A stretch of DNA of 64,000 bases, from NCBI RefSeq assembly GCF_019704555.1, contig NZ_AP024745.1, positions 5,836,501 through 5,900,500 on the forward strand, written 5' to 3'. The notes beneath the pieces are model-generated. The model did not search any database. It saw nothing but the letters and a program-made list of their open reading frames with translations, and was not told the origin of the DNA. The position numbers and the translations under genes were made by a program. Below are positions 1-7,877 of the stretch, in pieces. The DNA is from Actinoplanes sp. L3-i22. GTDB lineage: Bacteria; Actinomycetota; Actinomycetes; Mycobacteriales; Micromonosporaceae. Position 1 is the stretch's first letter. Every line of letters begins with the position of its first letter.

Positions 1-101
1 CCGACATCGGACCGGCGGCGTCGCGCGCACCCTCCTAGGAGAGGGAGTCCTCCTACTTTAGAAGGTGTCGGTGGGTTCTCCGGCGGGGCTAATCTCGCGG
101 C

Positions 102-1247
102 GTGAACGAGAGAATCCGGCCGCCGCTGGCCGCCGTCGGCATCGTGCTCGGCGCGTCCGTCGTGCTGGTCGCGGTCACCCTGGTGTCCTGGTGGAGCGGG
201 CGGCCGCTCGGCCCGCTGTTCGCGCTGGACGTGGTGGCCGGGGTGCTCAGCTGGGCGCTGACCCCGCTGGTGCTGTGGCGGCCGGTGTTCGCGACGGCCG
301 TGCTGAACGTGTTCGCCGCGCTGTCACCGGCGGCCACCCCGGCGGCCTCGATCGGGGCGCTGCAGGTGGCCCGGCGGCGGCGCTTCCCGGTGGCGGCCGC
401 GGTGGCCGCCGGCGGGGTGGCGGCGCACGCGGTGCAGGGGCTGTGGCGGTCGAACGGGGGGATGTCCTACGGCTGGTGGCTGGTTCTGATCGTCGTCACC
501 TACGGCGCGCTGCTCGGCTGGGGGGCGTGGGCGCAGGCGCGGGCCGCGCTGATCCACTCGCTGCGGGAGCGGGCCCGCCGGGCCGAGGCCGAGCAGGGCC
601 GGCGGGTCGCCGAGGCCCGCATGCTGGAGCGCCGCCGGATCGCGCGGGAGATGCACGACGTGCTCGCGCACCGGCTGTCGCTGCTGGCGACGTTCGCCGG
701 GGCGATGGAGTTCCGGCCGGACTCGTCGCCCGAGCAGATGTCCCGGGCCGCCGGCGTGGTCCGCGACGGGGTGCACCAGGCGCTGGAGGAGCTGCGCGAG
801 GTGATCTCGCTGCTGCGCGACGACGATCCGCCGGACGGGGACGGGGTCCATCCGCAGCCGGTGCTGGCCGACGTGCCACGGCTGGTGGAGGAGTCCCGAT
901 CGGCGGGGACCGAGGTGGAGCTGCGGGAGGCGGTGGACGAGCCGGGGGAGGCGCCGCCCGCGGTGGCCCGCACGGCCTACCGGGTGATCCAGGAGGGGCT
1001 GACCAACGCGCGGAAACACGCGGCCGGGCAGGTGGTCCGGGTCGCGCTGCGCGGCGGGCCGGGGGCGGGCTTGGAGATCGAGGTGCGGAACGGGCTGACC
1101 CCGGATCGGCCGGCGCCGGCCGGGTGGTCCGGGGGAGCGGGGCTGGTCGGGCTCACCGAGCGGGTGCACCTGGCCGGGGGCCGGCTCGATCACGAGGAGC
1201 TGGCCGGTGAGTTCCATCTCCACGCGTCGATACCATGGCCGGCATGA
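102..1247 (+). CDS. NarL/DesK-type sensor histidine kinase
   Basis: Membrane-bound sensor kinase of a two-component pair. The first ~150 residues hold several hydrophobic segments (about 10-30, 40-60, 62-80, 95-112 and 122-140), followed by a short coiled linker and a HisKA_3 phosphoacceptor motif (RRIAREMHDVLAHRLS, His185). The C-terminal third has the HATPase N box (GLTNARKHA) and a G box (GLVGLTERV). The GTG start at 102 lies exactly 6 nt after a TAATCT hexamer (90-95), which suggests a leaderless transcript. A 10-bp palindrome, CTCCTAGGAG (32-41), and a repeated CCTCCTA lie upstream and could bind the partner regulator. The stop overlaps the response regulator start. No ligand can be read from the sequence. 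Confidence 0.93.
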   Translation: MNERIRPPLAAVGIVLGASVVLVAVTLVSWWSGRPLGPLFALDVVAGVLSWALTPLVLWRPVFATAVLNVFAALSPAATPAASIGALQVARRRRFPVAAAVAAGGVAAHAVQGLWRSNGGMSYGWWLVLIVVTYGALLGWGAWAQARAALIHSLRERARRAEAEQGRRVAEARMLERRRIAREMHDVLAHRLSLLATFAGAMEFRPDSSPEQMSRAAGVVRDGVHQALEELREVISLLRDDDPPDGDGVHPQPVLADVPRLVEESRSAGTEVELREAVDEPGEAPPAVARTAYRVIQEGLTNARKHAAGQVVRVALRGGPGAGLEIEVRNGLTPDRPAPAGWSGGAGLVGLTERVHLAGGRLDHEELAGEFHLHASIPWPA

Positions 1248-1924
1248 CTGCGTCCGGGGGAGAGGCCGAGGTGACCCGGCCGGTGCGGGTGCTGGTGGTG
1301 GATGATGACGCGCTGGTGCGGGCCGGGCTGACGATGATGCTGGACGGGGCGCCCGGGATCGCCGTGGTGGGCGAGGCTTCGGACGGCGACGAGGTGCCGG
1401 CGGCCACCGACGCGCACGGGCCGGACGTGGTGCTGATGGATCTGCGGATGCCGCGCGTCGACGGGATCACCGCGACCAGGCGGCTCCGGGCGCGGGCGCG
1501 GCCGCCAGAGGTGATCGTGCTGACCACGTTCGACGCCGACGAGAACATTCTGCACGCGCTGCGGGCCGGGGCCAGCGGGTTCCTGCTCAAGGACACCCCG
1601 CCGGCGCGGATCGCCGAGGCGGTGCGCCAGGTGGCGGCCGGGGAGCCGATCCTGTCGCCGCGGATCACCCGGCGGCTGATGGACCGGGCGGCGGTGCAGG
1701 CGGGGGCGTTCACGCAGGCCAAGAGCAGTCTGGCCGCGCTCAGCCCGCGGGAGCGGGACGTGGTGGTGGCGATCGCTCAGGGGCGGTCGAACACGGAGAT
1801 CGCGCGGGCACTCGACATGACGCTGGCCACGGTGAAGTCGCACGTGTCGCACGTGCTGGCCAAGCTGGACCTGGACAATCGCACGCAGATCGCGCTGCTG
1901 GCCCACGACGCGGGCCTGGCCTGA
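1235..1924 (+). CDS. NarL/FixJ family response regulator
   Basis: DNA-binding partner of the kinase just upstream, with which it overlaps by 13 nt. The receiver domain shows the acidic pocket (VLVVDDD), phosphoacceptor Asp69 in VLMDLRMP, the switch Thr in VLTTFD and Lys119 in FLLKD. The C-terminus is a LuxR helix-turn-helix beginning LSPRERDVV and containing NTEIARALDMTLATVKSH. Length (229 residues) is normal for the family. The start is uncertain: ATG 1235 and ATG 1244 are possible, and GTG 1271 has the best Shine-Dalgarno-like stretch (GGGGGAGAGG at 1255-1264) and would begin right at the receiver domain. Confidence 0.93.
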   Translation: MAGMTASGGEAEVTRPVRVLVVDDDALVRAGLTMMLDGAPGIAVVGEASDGDEVPAATDAHGPDVVLMDLRMPRVDGITATRRLRARARPPEVIVLTTFDADENILHALRAGASGFLLKDTPPARIAEAVRQVAAGEPILSPRITRRLMDRAAVQAGAFTQAKSSLAALSPRERDVVVAIAQGRSNTEIARALDMTLATVKSHVSHVLAKLDLDNRTQIALLAHDAGLA

Positions 1925-1974
1925 TCAGGCGGTTCGCGGTCGCGTTGTCGGTGGGTGATGCGGGACCGGTCGGA

Positions 1975-2259
1975 TCAGGCGGTTTGCTGGATCCAGGCTT
2001 GCTGGGCCGGGGCGAGGTGGCGGCGCGGGAGGTTCTTGCGGACGGTGGCGGCCTGGTCCGCCGCGGCCGCTGCCTCGCGGTCGGTCACCGGAACGGCGGG
2101 CGCGACGTCCAGGTCCACAAGGGAATCGGGGAGCGGCCGGCGTGCGCGGTCGATCACGGTCCGCAGCGCGGCGAGCACCAGGAGCAGGGACGGCGCGCAA
2201 GGTGGAGGTGCGGCGCGGAGGAGGGTGCGGTGCGAGGACGAGGCGATGAGCCTGGGCAC
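1975..2259 (-). CDS. hypothetical small protein (weak)
   Basis: A 94-residue open frame that fills the space between the response regulator and the next plus-strand gene. Its second half has a codon and residue pattern like a true protein (for example RKNLPRRHLAPAQQAWIQQ), while its first half is Ala/Pro/Leu-rich. The start would be GTG 2259; I see no good ribosome binding site. A 12-bp direct repeat, GATCAGGCGGTT, occurs at 1923-1934 and 1973-1984; the second copy includes this gene's stop codon. I recognise no family. It may be a remnant rather than an active gene. Confidence 0.35.
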   Translation of the reverse strand: MPRLIASSSHRTLLRAAPPPCAPSLLLVLAALRTVIDRARRPLPDSLVDLDVAPAVPVTDREAAAAADQAATVRKNLPRRHLAPAQQAWIQQTA

Positions 2260-2272
2260 CTATGCTGCGGCG

Positions 2273-3259
2273 GTGCGTCCGATCCTGATCGCCGAGATCG
2301 CCCTTCCGGCGTTTTCTTGGGCCAGTTGGGTTCCCGAGGTGGGGTGGCTGGTCATCCAGCCGGCCGACCGGTCGGTGACGGTTCTGGACGCCGGCCTCCG
2401 TGCCCCGGTGCGAACGGCTGTCCCGGTCCACGCCCCGCAGTTCATGGCCAGTGTGAGCGAGCGGCACCTGGCCGTGGTGACCCTCGACGAGCTGGTCGTC
2501 GCCGACCGGGACGGCGCCGTGCTGTGGCGGCGGGAGCACGAACTGCCGGAGGCCGGCGAGATCTGGCGGCCGAACTGTCACCTCGACGCCGGCGGGGTCC
2601 TCTGGGTGTATCTGCCGAACGGCGACGAACTGGTCGCCTACGACGCGGCGGCCGGGCGGGAGATCGACCGGGTTCCGCTGAATTCCACGGTGGGCGTGGC
2701 CCACTTCTTTCCGCACCCCGACGGTGAACGCATCGGATTCTACGTGGCGATGGGCCAGGATCGGCCGCTCAGCCATGTGGCCTGGCTGGCCGGCGGCCGG
2801 ATCCGGGGCCGCGACCTGCCAGGCGGCTTCCTCGCCGGCTTCACCACGAGCGGCGACCGCTACCTGGCGATGCCGCACGCTGATGCCCCGGAACTCGCGT
2901 TCCACGACCTGGCAAGCGGGGCCGTCGTGGCCGCGTGCGACCCGGCCGCGATTCCGGGTCATGACGGCGAGTATCGCCTGATGGAAGCGGCGGTGCTGGC
3001 CGATGACGACACCGTCCTGGTGGCGGTCAGCACCGACGACTTCGCGACCGACTTCGAGGATCACCTGGCACTCACGACGCGGGGGCTGGGCCGGCGGGCG
3101 CATGTCGACTACGGCCGTGCCATGACCCACAACTCGATCGCCGCCGGCGACGGGCATGGCCGCTGGCTGACCAGGAACAAAAACGATGCGACGGTACGGC
3201 TGTGGCAGCTCCCCGGCCACATCGACGACGAGGTGGAAGGGCAGCTCGGGCTCTGGTGA
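2273..3259 (+). CDS. beta-propeller-like hypothetical protein
   Basis: A 328-residue soluble protein without signal peptide. The sequence is a run of short beta-strand-like blocks of 40-50 residues (for example LAVVTLDELVVADRDGAVLW, then GVLWVYLPNGDELVAYDAA) that resemble WD40/YVTN-type propeller blades, ending with VRLWQLPGHID. No catalytic motif is visible, so a binding or scaffold role is only inferred. GTG 2273 is preferred because TATGCT (2261-2266) ends 6 nt before it, the same spacing as at the first gene; ATG 2246 is the longer alternative. It converges with the AHSA1 gene; the 143 nt between them hold only GC-rich imperfect inverted repeats. Confidence 0.75.
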   Translation: MRPILIAEIALPAFSWASWVPEVGWLVIQPADRSVTVLDAGLRAPVRTAVPVHAPQFMASVSERHLAVVTLDELVVADRDGAVLWRREHELPEAGEIWRPNCHLDAGGVLWVYLPNGDELVAYDAAAGREIDRVPLNSTVGVAHFFPHPDGERIGFYVAMGQDRPLSHVAWLAGGRIRGRDLPGGFLAGFTTSGDRYLAMPHADAPELAFHDLASGAVVAACDPAAIPGHDGEYRLMEAAVLADDDTVLVAVSTDDFATDFEDHLALTTRGLGRRAHVDYGRAMTHNSIAAGDGHGRWLTRNKNDATVRLWQLPGHIDDEVEGQLGLW

Positions 3260-3402
3260 CCGTTCCGCTCGACCGGGTGCACGAGATGATCGCTGCCCCG
3301 CCACCAGGAGCCGCTCGACGGGTGACCGCAAGGCGGCCCGCCGGCGGCCTGGCCGGATCCTGGCCGGCCGGGAGCACGTCGGCCAGGACGGTTGGCCGGT
3401 CC

Positions 3403-3936
3403 TTAACTTTCGGAGGTTTCGACCGGCAGGGTTTGATAGGTCGGGTGGAGTTGTTGCCAGCGTTGGCGGGCGTCGCAGGGGGCCTGGGCGGTGAGGTGGG
3501 CGGCGAGGTCTTCGATGTGGATCTGGACGCCGGCGCCGTAGGCCGGGAGCAGGCCGACCGGCATGCCGCGCTCCTCGAGGATCAGGATGGTCGCGTCGCC
3601 GTCGGGGGTCAGGGTGGCCTCGATGGTGTGTCGTTCCTTCTGTTCCGCGTCGATGGTGGTGACCATCAGCCGGCGGGGTGGCTCGCAGGCCTCGACCTGG
3701 CCGGTTCCCTCCCAGCCGCTGGCGAAGAAGCGGGCCTTGAACTCGCCGCCCAGGCGCAGGTCGCCCGCGCACTCGCCGAGCCATCGGGCGAGGCGGGTGG
3801 GGTCGGTCAGGGCCGACCACAGATCGTCGACCGGGGTGTCGAACCGGTCCTCCATGCGGACTACGCCGACACCGTCCACCGTGTACAGGCTGCCGATGAT
3901 GCGATTCCCCGCGTTCGCGTTGCTCACAGCTTCCAT
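3403..3936 (-). CDS. SRPBCC/AHSA1 family protein
   Basis: A 177-residue START-like fold protein of the activator-of-Hsp90-ATPase-1 group. The typical N-terminal strand-helix stretch (MEDRFDTPVDDLWSALTDP), the W-G-E motif (LARWLGECAGDLRLGGEF), and the closing strand before a long C-terminal helix (TILILEERG ... AAHLTAQ) are all present. Members bind hydrophobic ligands and are often paired with an ArsR repressor, which is absent here. ATG 3936 is chosen because a TTGACG -18 nt- TACACA promoter ends 6 nt upstream. The promoter sits inside a 14-bp inverted repeat, so repression by an unseen regulator is likely. Confidence 0.85.
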   Translation of the reverse strand: MEAVSNANAGNRIIGSLYTVDGVGVVRMEDRFDTPVDDLWSALTDPTRLARWLGECAGDLRLGGEFKARFFASGWEGTGQVEACEPPRRLMVTTIDAEQKERHTIEATLTPDGDATILILEERGMPVGLLPAYGAGVQIHIEDLAAHLTAQAPCDARQRWQQLHPTYQTLPVETSES

Positions 3937-3986
3937 GGAGCTTGTGTACCAGGGCGGGTACGTAACCGTCAAGGTACATAAGCTTC
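3937..3986 (-). promoter_or_regulatory. Promoter within a 14-bp inverted repeat (AHSA1 gene)
   Basis: Minus-strand promoter: -35 TTGACG (3972-3967), 18-nt spacer, -10 TACACA (3948-3943), then 6 nt to the ATG at 3936. Flanking it are arms GGAGCTTGTGTACC (3937-3950) and GGTACATAAGCTTC (3973-3986), which are inverted copies matching at 12 of 14 positions. The left arm covers the -10 and the right arm abuts the -35, as expected for a repressor operator. Confidence 0.6.
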
Positions 3987-3988
3987 GT

Positions 3989-4140
3989 CGATGGCGGGCC
4001 GGGGCGCAGGATGGCGGGCCGGGGCCGGGGCTGGGGCCGGGGCTGGGGCAGAGGGTGGCGGGCCGCGGCGGGTCGGGGGCGCGGGGGTCGGGGCAGTGGA
4101 TGGCGGGCCGCGGCGGGTCGGGGCTGAGGGTGGCGGGCTG
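3989..4140. repeat. GC-rich interspersed ATGGCGGGCCG repeats
   Basis: The gap between the AHSA1 promoter and the next gene carries at least five copies of (A/G)TGGCGGGC(C) at about 3991, 4011, 4055, 4100 and 4130, separated by GGGGCTGGGGCC-type stretches. Spacing is irregular (20-45 bp). I see no gene here. Confidence 0.6.
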
Positions 4141-4142
4141 GG

Positions 4143-4619
4143 TTACAGGAAGTCGAAGTAGCGGACGAACCATGTCGGTGCGACGCTCGCGCCGTCGTAG
4201 GGGGTGTTCAGCACGTCCTCCAGCAGCGGCACGTAGGTCAGCTCGGCCAGGATCTCCAGGAGCGCGTCGAGGTCCGGGCCGCCGATCAGGGTCAGCGTGT
4301 CGGCGTCGTCGTAGCAGCCCGGGTTCTCGGCGCCGAGCAGGGCCAGGCGGCCGAAGTTGCTGACCCGGACGAAGATCGCCACGCTCTCGGTCGTCGCGGA
4401 GGCCGGGATCACGACCTGGCCCAGGTGACTGGCGTCCTGGATCTCCCGCTCCGACTCGAACCGGCAGGTGCACGCGAACCGGCGCTCCAACTCGGACACC
4501 AGGGACCGGAATCGCCGCTGTTCGATCGCGTTGTCGAAGGTGGCCGGGTGTTCGAGGTGGTCGGGGTCGTCCAGCTGGCGCAGCAACGCGAGGATCTCGG
4601 CGCGGTCGGGCATGGTCAC
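4143..4619 (-). CDS. conserved hypothetical protein, 158 residues
   Basis: A soluble acidic protein of unknown function that begins with a helical stretch (RAEILALLRQLDDPDHLEHP) and ends in a Tyr/Phe-rich tail (WFVRYFDFL). The body alternates strands and helices (QVVIPASAT, VAIFVRVSNFGRLALLG, DTLTLIGGPDLDALLEIL) and looks like a small alpha/beta immunity-type or SUKH-like fold, but I cannot assign a family. GTG 4619 is chosen because GGAGGA lies 7 nt upstream; ATG 4613 is the next option. The region just upstream is a tandem copy of the end of the neighbouring isochorismatase-like gene. Confidence 0.65.
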   Translation of the reverse strand: MTMPDRAEILALLRQLDDPDHLEHPATFDNAIEQRRFRSLVSELERRFACTCRFESEREIQDASHLGQVVIPASATTESVAIFVRVSNFGRLALLGAENPGCYDDADTLTLIGGPDLDALLEILAELTYVPLLEDVLNTPYDGASVAPTWFVRYFDFL

Positions 4620-4638
4620 CCGGCCATCCTCCATCCAT

Positions 4639-4780
4639 CCCGGTGACCGGGTCCAGCCCGCCGCGACTGTCACCCGGGCCGCGCCGAGGGGAATTGCTGT
4701 CCCGGTGACCGGGTCCAGCCCGACACGGCGGTCACCCGGGCCTCGGCGGGGGAATTGCTATCCCGGTGACCGGGTCCAGT
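4639..4780. repeat. ~62-bp tandem repeat built from the end of the isochorismatase-like gene
   Basis: The 18-mer CCCGGTGACCGGGTCCAG occurs at 4639, 4701 and 4762 (periods 62 and 61), with flanking GGAATTGCT(G/A)T also repeated. Read on the minus strand, the copy at 4762 encodes the last residues of the upstream gene (DWTRSPG, stop); the other two encode GWTRSPG without the stop. Each unit contains the near-palindrome CCCGGTGACCGGG. Confidence 0.8.
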
Positions 4781-5303
4781 CCGCGACCGTGGTGACCTCG
4801 GCCTGGGCGGGGAAGATCTTTTCGGTGAGGACGGTGTGCACCTCGGGGTCGTTGTCGAGGCAGCCGTCGGCCGGCACCGTCAGGCGGTAGTCCAGGTCGG
4901 CCGCCTGGCGCAGGGTGGACAGCACCACGCCGCTGGTCGCGATGCCGGTGAGCACCAGGTGGTCGATCCGCTGGGCGCGCAGCAGCAGGTCCAGGTCGCT
5001 GCCGGCGAACGCGGAGACACGGCGCTTGGTGACCACGATGTCGCCCGGCCGCGGGGCGACGTCCGGATGCACCTCGACCGCCTGGGCCGGGGCGTCGTGG
5101 CCGGCGAGGCGGCCGAACATCTTGTTGGCCGGGTCGACCTCGGGGGCGCCCGGGCGGAAACCGACCACCACGTAGATCACCGGCAGTTCCGCGGCGTGCG
5201 CGGCGTCGATGGCGGTGCGCAGCCGGGGCAGGTACGCCGGGTCGGGGTAGCGGGCCACCACCGAGCGCTGGACGTCCATCACGAGGAGGGCGGTACGGGT
5301 CAT
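4758..5303 (-). CDS. isochorismatase-like (cysteine hydrolase family) protein
   Basis: A 181-residue protein of the isochorismatase/nicotinamidase fold. Asp10 (LLVMDVQ) and Lys93 (VVTKRR) of the usual catalytic triad are present, and the cis-peptide region reads LTGIATSGVVLSTLR. At the place where the family has its nucleophilic Cys there is a Val, so hydrolase activity by the usual mechanism is doubtful; this variant motif is also seen in other actinobacterial members. ATG 5303 overlaps the stop of the upstream HTH regulator by 4 nt, so the two are co-translated. The 3' end is duplicated downstream as a tandem repeat. Confidence 0.88.
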   Translation of the reverse strand: MTRTALLVMDVQRSVVARYPDPAYLPRLRTAIDAAHAAELPVIYVVVGFRPGAPEVDPANKMFGRLAGHDAPAQAVEVHPDVAPRPGDIVVTKRRVSAFAGSDLDLLLRAQRIDHLVLTGIATSGVVLSTLRQAADLDYRLTVPADGCLDNDPEVHTVLTEKIFPAQAEVTTVADWTRSPG

Positions 5304-6145
5304 TGCGGTCCTTTTCTGATCAGGGTGGTGGTGGTCCAGTTCGCCAGGAACTGCAGGGCCTGCTCGGTGGGGGAGTGCGGCTCGGCGGTGCCGGCGGACA
5401 GGCGCAGGCCGGTCGGCAGGGTCATCGACTCGAACGTGAGGGTCAGCGGGCCGGCGACCGGGTGGTGGAAGCGCTTCACGCCGGTGCGGCGCCGGCTGAC
5501 GTCGTACGCAAGCCAAAGCTCCTGGAATTTGATCGTGGTTCTGAGCCGGCCGATCAGGGTGGCCAGGCGCTCGTCGTGCGGGGTGCGGGCGGTGGCGGCG
5601 CGCAGGACCGCGACGGCGTCGTGGGCGAGCAGCTCCCAGTCCGGGAAGAAGGCGGGGGCGCCGGGGTCGAGGAAGAGGAAGCTCGCCTGATTGACCGGGT
5701 GACCGTTCTTGAACAGCGGGTCGAACAGCGCGCGGCCGAGCGGGTTGGTGGCGACGATGTCGAGGCGGCTGTTCCAGACGTACGCCGGGATGGTCATCGC
5801 ATCCAGGACGCGCTGGAGATTCTCGGTGGGAGCCCGGTCGGCCTTCATCCGCTTCGCCGGTCCCGCGCCGGCGGCGTGGACCAGGTCGAACAGGTGCTCG
5901 CGCTCGGCGTCGTCGAGCTGCAGCGCGTGGGCGACCGCGGCCAGCACCTCGTCGGAGTAGCCGCGGGAGTTCCCGCGTTCGAGGCGCGTGTAGTACTCGA
6001 CACTGATGCCGGCCAGCTCCGCGACCTCCTCGCGGCGCAGGCCGGCGACCCGGCGCTCGCCGTGCCGCGGCAGACCCGCGCGCTCCGGCGAGATCCGCGC
6101 CCGGCGGGACAGCAGGAAGTCCCGGATCTCGTCCCTGACACTCAC
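5300..6145 (-). CDS. HTH regulator with MmyB-like ligand-binding domain
   Basis: A 281-residue transcription factor. Residues ~10-75 form a lambda-repressor-type HTH (LRREEVAELAGISVEYYTRLE) preceded by the typical RRARISPE stretch; residues ~105-270 match the MmyB PAS-like ligand domain (ILDAMTIPAYVWN-type core, here VLDAMTIPAYVWNSRLDIVA ... NPLGRALF). Such proteins usually regulate the enzyme gene next to them; here that is the overlapping isochorismatase-like gene. GTG 6145 is supported by TATCGT (6157-6152) ending 6 nt upstream. Confidence 0.92.
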   Translation of the reverse strand: MSVRDEIRDFLLSRRARISPERAGLPRHGERRVAGLRREEVAELAGISVEYYTRLERGNSRGYSDEVLAAVAHALQLDDAEREHLFDLVHAAGAGPAKRMKADRAPTENLQRVLDAMTIPAYVWNSRLDIVATNPLGRALFDPLFKNGHPVNQASFLFLDPGAPAFFPDWELLAHDAVAVLRAATARTPHDERLATLIGRLRTTIKFQELWLAYDVSRRRTGVKRFHHPVAGPLTLTFESMTLPTGLRLSAGTAEPHSPTEQALQFLANWTTTTLIRKGPQ

Positions 6146-6242
6146 CGGCCGACGATATGCCGGGCGGGCCGGTCGCCGGGAGGAACTGCTGGTGCCTGGA
6201 CGCCGCGCGCCCGGTCGGGGCGCGCGGCGCGGTTCGGCCGGA

Positions 6243-6908
6243 TCAGCTCGCCAGGAACGTCCTGACCTGGGTGAGCGTGACGGTGTCGGTCAGGTAGCCG
6301 ATGTGCGTCTGGCACGCCACGTAGTTGTTCGTGGCGCCGCTCAGCACCGTGCTCGTGTACGGGATGATGATCCCGTCGCACGGGGAGTACCACGTTCCGT
6401 ACTTCGTGCTGCCCGGCGTCTCGTCGCCGGCGCTCAGCGTGGTGATGAACGACGAGCCCGGATACATCTGCTGGCAGGTGACGTAGACCAGGCAGGCGCT
6501 CGCGTAGGTGGTGCCGTGGTTGGCGCCGGCGATCGACGCCAGGTGCCGGACGTACTGGGCGCCGCCCAGCTGCTTCAGGTACCAGAGGCTGACCAGGCCG
6601 CCCATCGAGTGGTTGACGATGTCGACCTGGGCCGCGCCGGTGCGGGCCCGGACCTGGCTGACGTACGTGGCCAGACCCTGCGCGTTGGTGATGTTGTTGC
6701 CGTAGGAGTTGTACTCGTAGGCGAACAGTTCGCTGCTCGAATAGCCGCCGGCGCGGAACACCGACATCGCGGTGGTCCAGTTCGAGGCGCTGCCGGTGTA
6801 GCCGTGCACGAAGATCACCGGAGTGCCGGGGGCGGCGGTCGCGGGCAGGGCCGGGCTCAGCGAGAGCGCGGCCAGCAGCGCGGTGACGAGGACGACGAGA
6901 CGACGCAT
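6243..6908 (-). CDS. secreted triacylglycerol lipase/esterase (alpha/beta hydrolase)
   Basis: A 221-residue exported lipase of the small LipA/EstA group. A Sec signal peptide covers residues 1-26 (RR, hydrophobic core, ATA-A cleavage). The mature protein starts with the oxyanion-loop strand PVIFVHGYTG, and the nucleophile elbow is NHSMGG with Ser101. Likely Asp (CDGIIIP) and His (CQTHIGYL) complete the triad. Four Cys residues near 140-200 could form disulfides. ATG 6908 has AGGAGG 4 nt upstream, so this gene, unlike many neighbours, has a leadered mRNA. It probably acts on extracellular lipids or esters. Confidence 0.9.
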   Translation of the reverse strand: MRRLVVLVTALLAALSLSPALPATAAPGTPVIFVHGYTGSASNWTTAMSVFRAGGYSSSELFAYEYNSYGNNITNAQGLATYVSQVRARTGAAQVDIVNHSMGGLVSLWYLKQLGGAQYVRHLASIAGANHGTTYASACLVYVTCQQMYPGSSFITTLSAGDETPGSTKYGTWYSPCDGIIIPYTSTVLSGATNNYVACQTHIGYLTDTVTLTQVRTFLAS

Positions 6909-6984
6909 GAAACCTCCTGGGGAATCGGGGTTTCTGCATCGTCAGTGCAAAGTCATTGCCCACGCATCGGTGAAATCGCCGGTG

Positions 6985-7311
6985 TCAGGCGCAGGCCATG
7001 CACCGGCGGGCGAACGGGCGCACCGCGAGCCGATCGGCGGGGATCGGCCGGCCGCAGCCCTCGCAGTTGCCGTAGGTGCCGGCGTCGAGCCTGGTCAGCG
7101 CGTCGTCGACCTCGGCGATCCGGGCCCGGGCGGCGGCCAGCAGGGCGGTCAGCTGGGCGCGCTCGAAGCCGATCGTGGCGCCCTCCGGGTCGTGCTCGTC
7201 GTCGGCGTTGGAATCCCGCGACGCGGCGAACAGCGACTCCAGGTCGGCGGCCAGGGTGGTGGCCTCGGAGTGGGCGCTCGCGCGCAGCCGCAGCAGCTCG
7301 TCCCGGATCAT
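6985..7311 (-). CDS. TraR/DksA family zinc-finger protein
   Basis: A 108-residue protein with a long helical N-terminal hairpin and a C-terminal zinc finger: Cys83-x2-Cys86 (NCEGCGRPIP) and Cys104-x2-Cys107 (RRCMACA). The core TYGNCEGCGRPIPADRLAVRP is typical of DksA-like proteins that bind the RNA polymerase secondary channel. The acidic coiled-coil tip needed for (p)ppGpp synergy cannot be judged. ATG 7311 is supported by TAGGCT (7323-7318) ending 6 nt upstream; the GGAG that touches the start is too close to serve as a ribosome binding site. Confidence 0.9.
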   Translation of the reverse strand: MIRDELLRLRASAHSEATTLAADLESLFAASRDSNADDEHDPEGATIGFERAQLTALLAAARARIAEVDDALTRLDAGTYGNCEGCGRPIPADRLAVRPFARRCMACA

Positions 7312-7354
7312 CTCCGCAGCCTATGACCGGCCGGCGTCGTTCTCCCCGCCAGCT

Positions 7355-7777
7355 TTATCGCCGGCGGCGGAGGATGCCGACCATGAGCATCGCGAGCAGA
7401 GTCAGCGGACACAACAGCAGGCCCGCCAGAGGTGACTCGCGCAGATGCACCTCCGTCGCCGACGCGTTCGACGCGTCGGCGTCGACCCGGTCACCCGCCC
7501 CGAGCTCATCGTCGGCGCGGACCGAGACGATGCGCGGGGCGCCGCCGTCCGATGGGGCGAACGAGCCGCCGCAGGTCCAGTCGGCCCGCTTGGCGGTGGG
7601 GTGCGCGGCGAAGCAGTGCTGCACCGTCAGGACGCCGGCCTGACCGGTTGCCCGGCGCCACAGGGCGGACGGGCTCGCGGCCAGGCCCAGGCAGAGCGCC
7701 AGGGCGGCGGCGATCAGGGCGGCGGTGCCCAGCCGCCCGACGCGGGTCACCGGGTGCGGAAAGCTCGGCTCGGTCAC
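7355..7777 (-). CDS. hypothetical membrane protein
   Basis: A 140-residue protein with an N-terminal transmembrane helix (about 17-35), an extracytoplasmic segment with two Cys residues (QHCFAAH, DWTCGG) that may pair, and a C-terminal helix (about 115-135) followed by RRRR. No family recognised. It starts at GTG 7777, about 100 nt after the halogenase stop, and is separated from that operon by a strong hairpin. Confidence 0.65.
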   Translation of the reverse strand: MTEPSFPHPVTRVGRLGTAALIAAALALCLGLAASPSALWRRATGQAGVLTVQHCFAAHPTAKRADWTCGGSFAPSDGGAPRIVSVRADDELGAGDRVDADASNASATEVHLRESPLAGLLLCPLTLLAMLMVGILRRRR

Positions 7778-7807
7778 GATCGGCTGCCCACCTTGATGGC
7801 GCGTTGC

Positions 7808-7840
7808 GGCCTCGCGCCAGGAGGTACCTCGCGCGAGGCC
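7808..7840 (-). terminator. Hairpin downstream of the halogenase operon
   Basis: Perfect 10-bp arms GGCCTCGCGC (7808-7817) and GCGCGAGGCC (7831-7840) enclose a loop that is itself a palindrome (GAGGTACCTC, 7821-7830). It lies between the halogenase stop and the next minus-strand gene. No T run follows, so it is a GC hairpin terminator or RNA-stabilising structure. Confidence 0.6.
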
Positions 7841-7877
7841 GGTCCGGGGGCGTCGGCTACGCCCGTACGTCGGAAAT

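Noticed and set aside
1925..3979. A 684-codon open frame on the minus strand
   Set aside because: It runs antisense through the propeller-like and in another frame through the AHSA1 gene; composition is Arg/Pro/His-rich as expected for an antisense shadow in GC-rich DNA.
6142..6963. 273-codon minus-strand frame overlapping the lipase
   Set aside because: Out-of-frame reading of the lipase gene, which itself has a signal peptide, catalytic motif and strong ribosome site.
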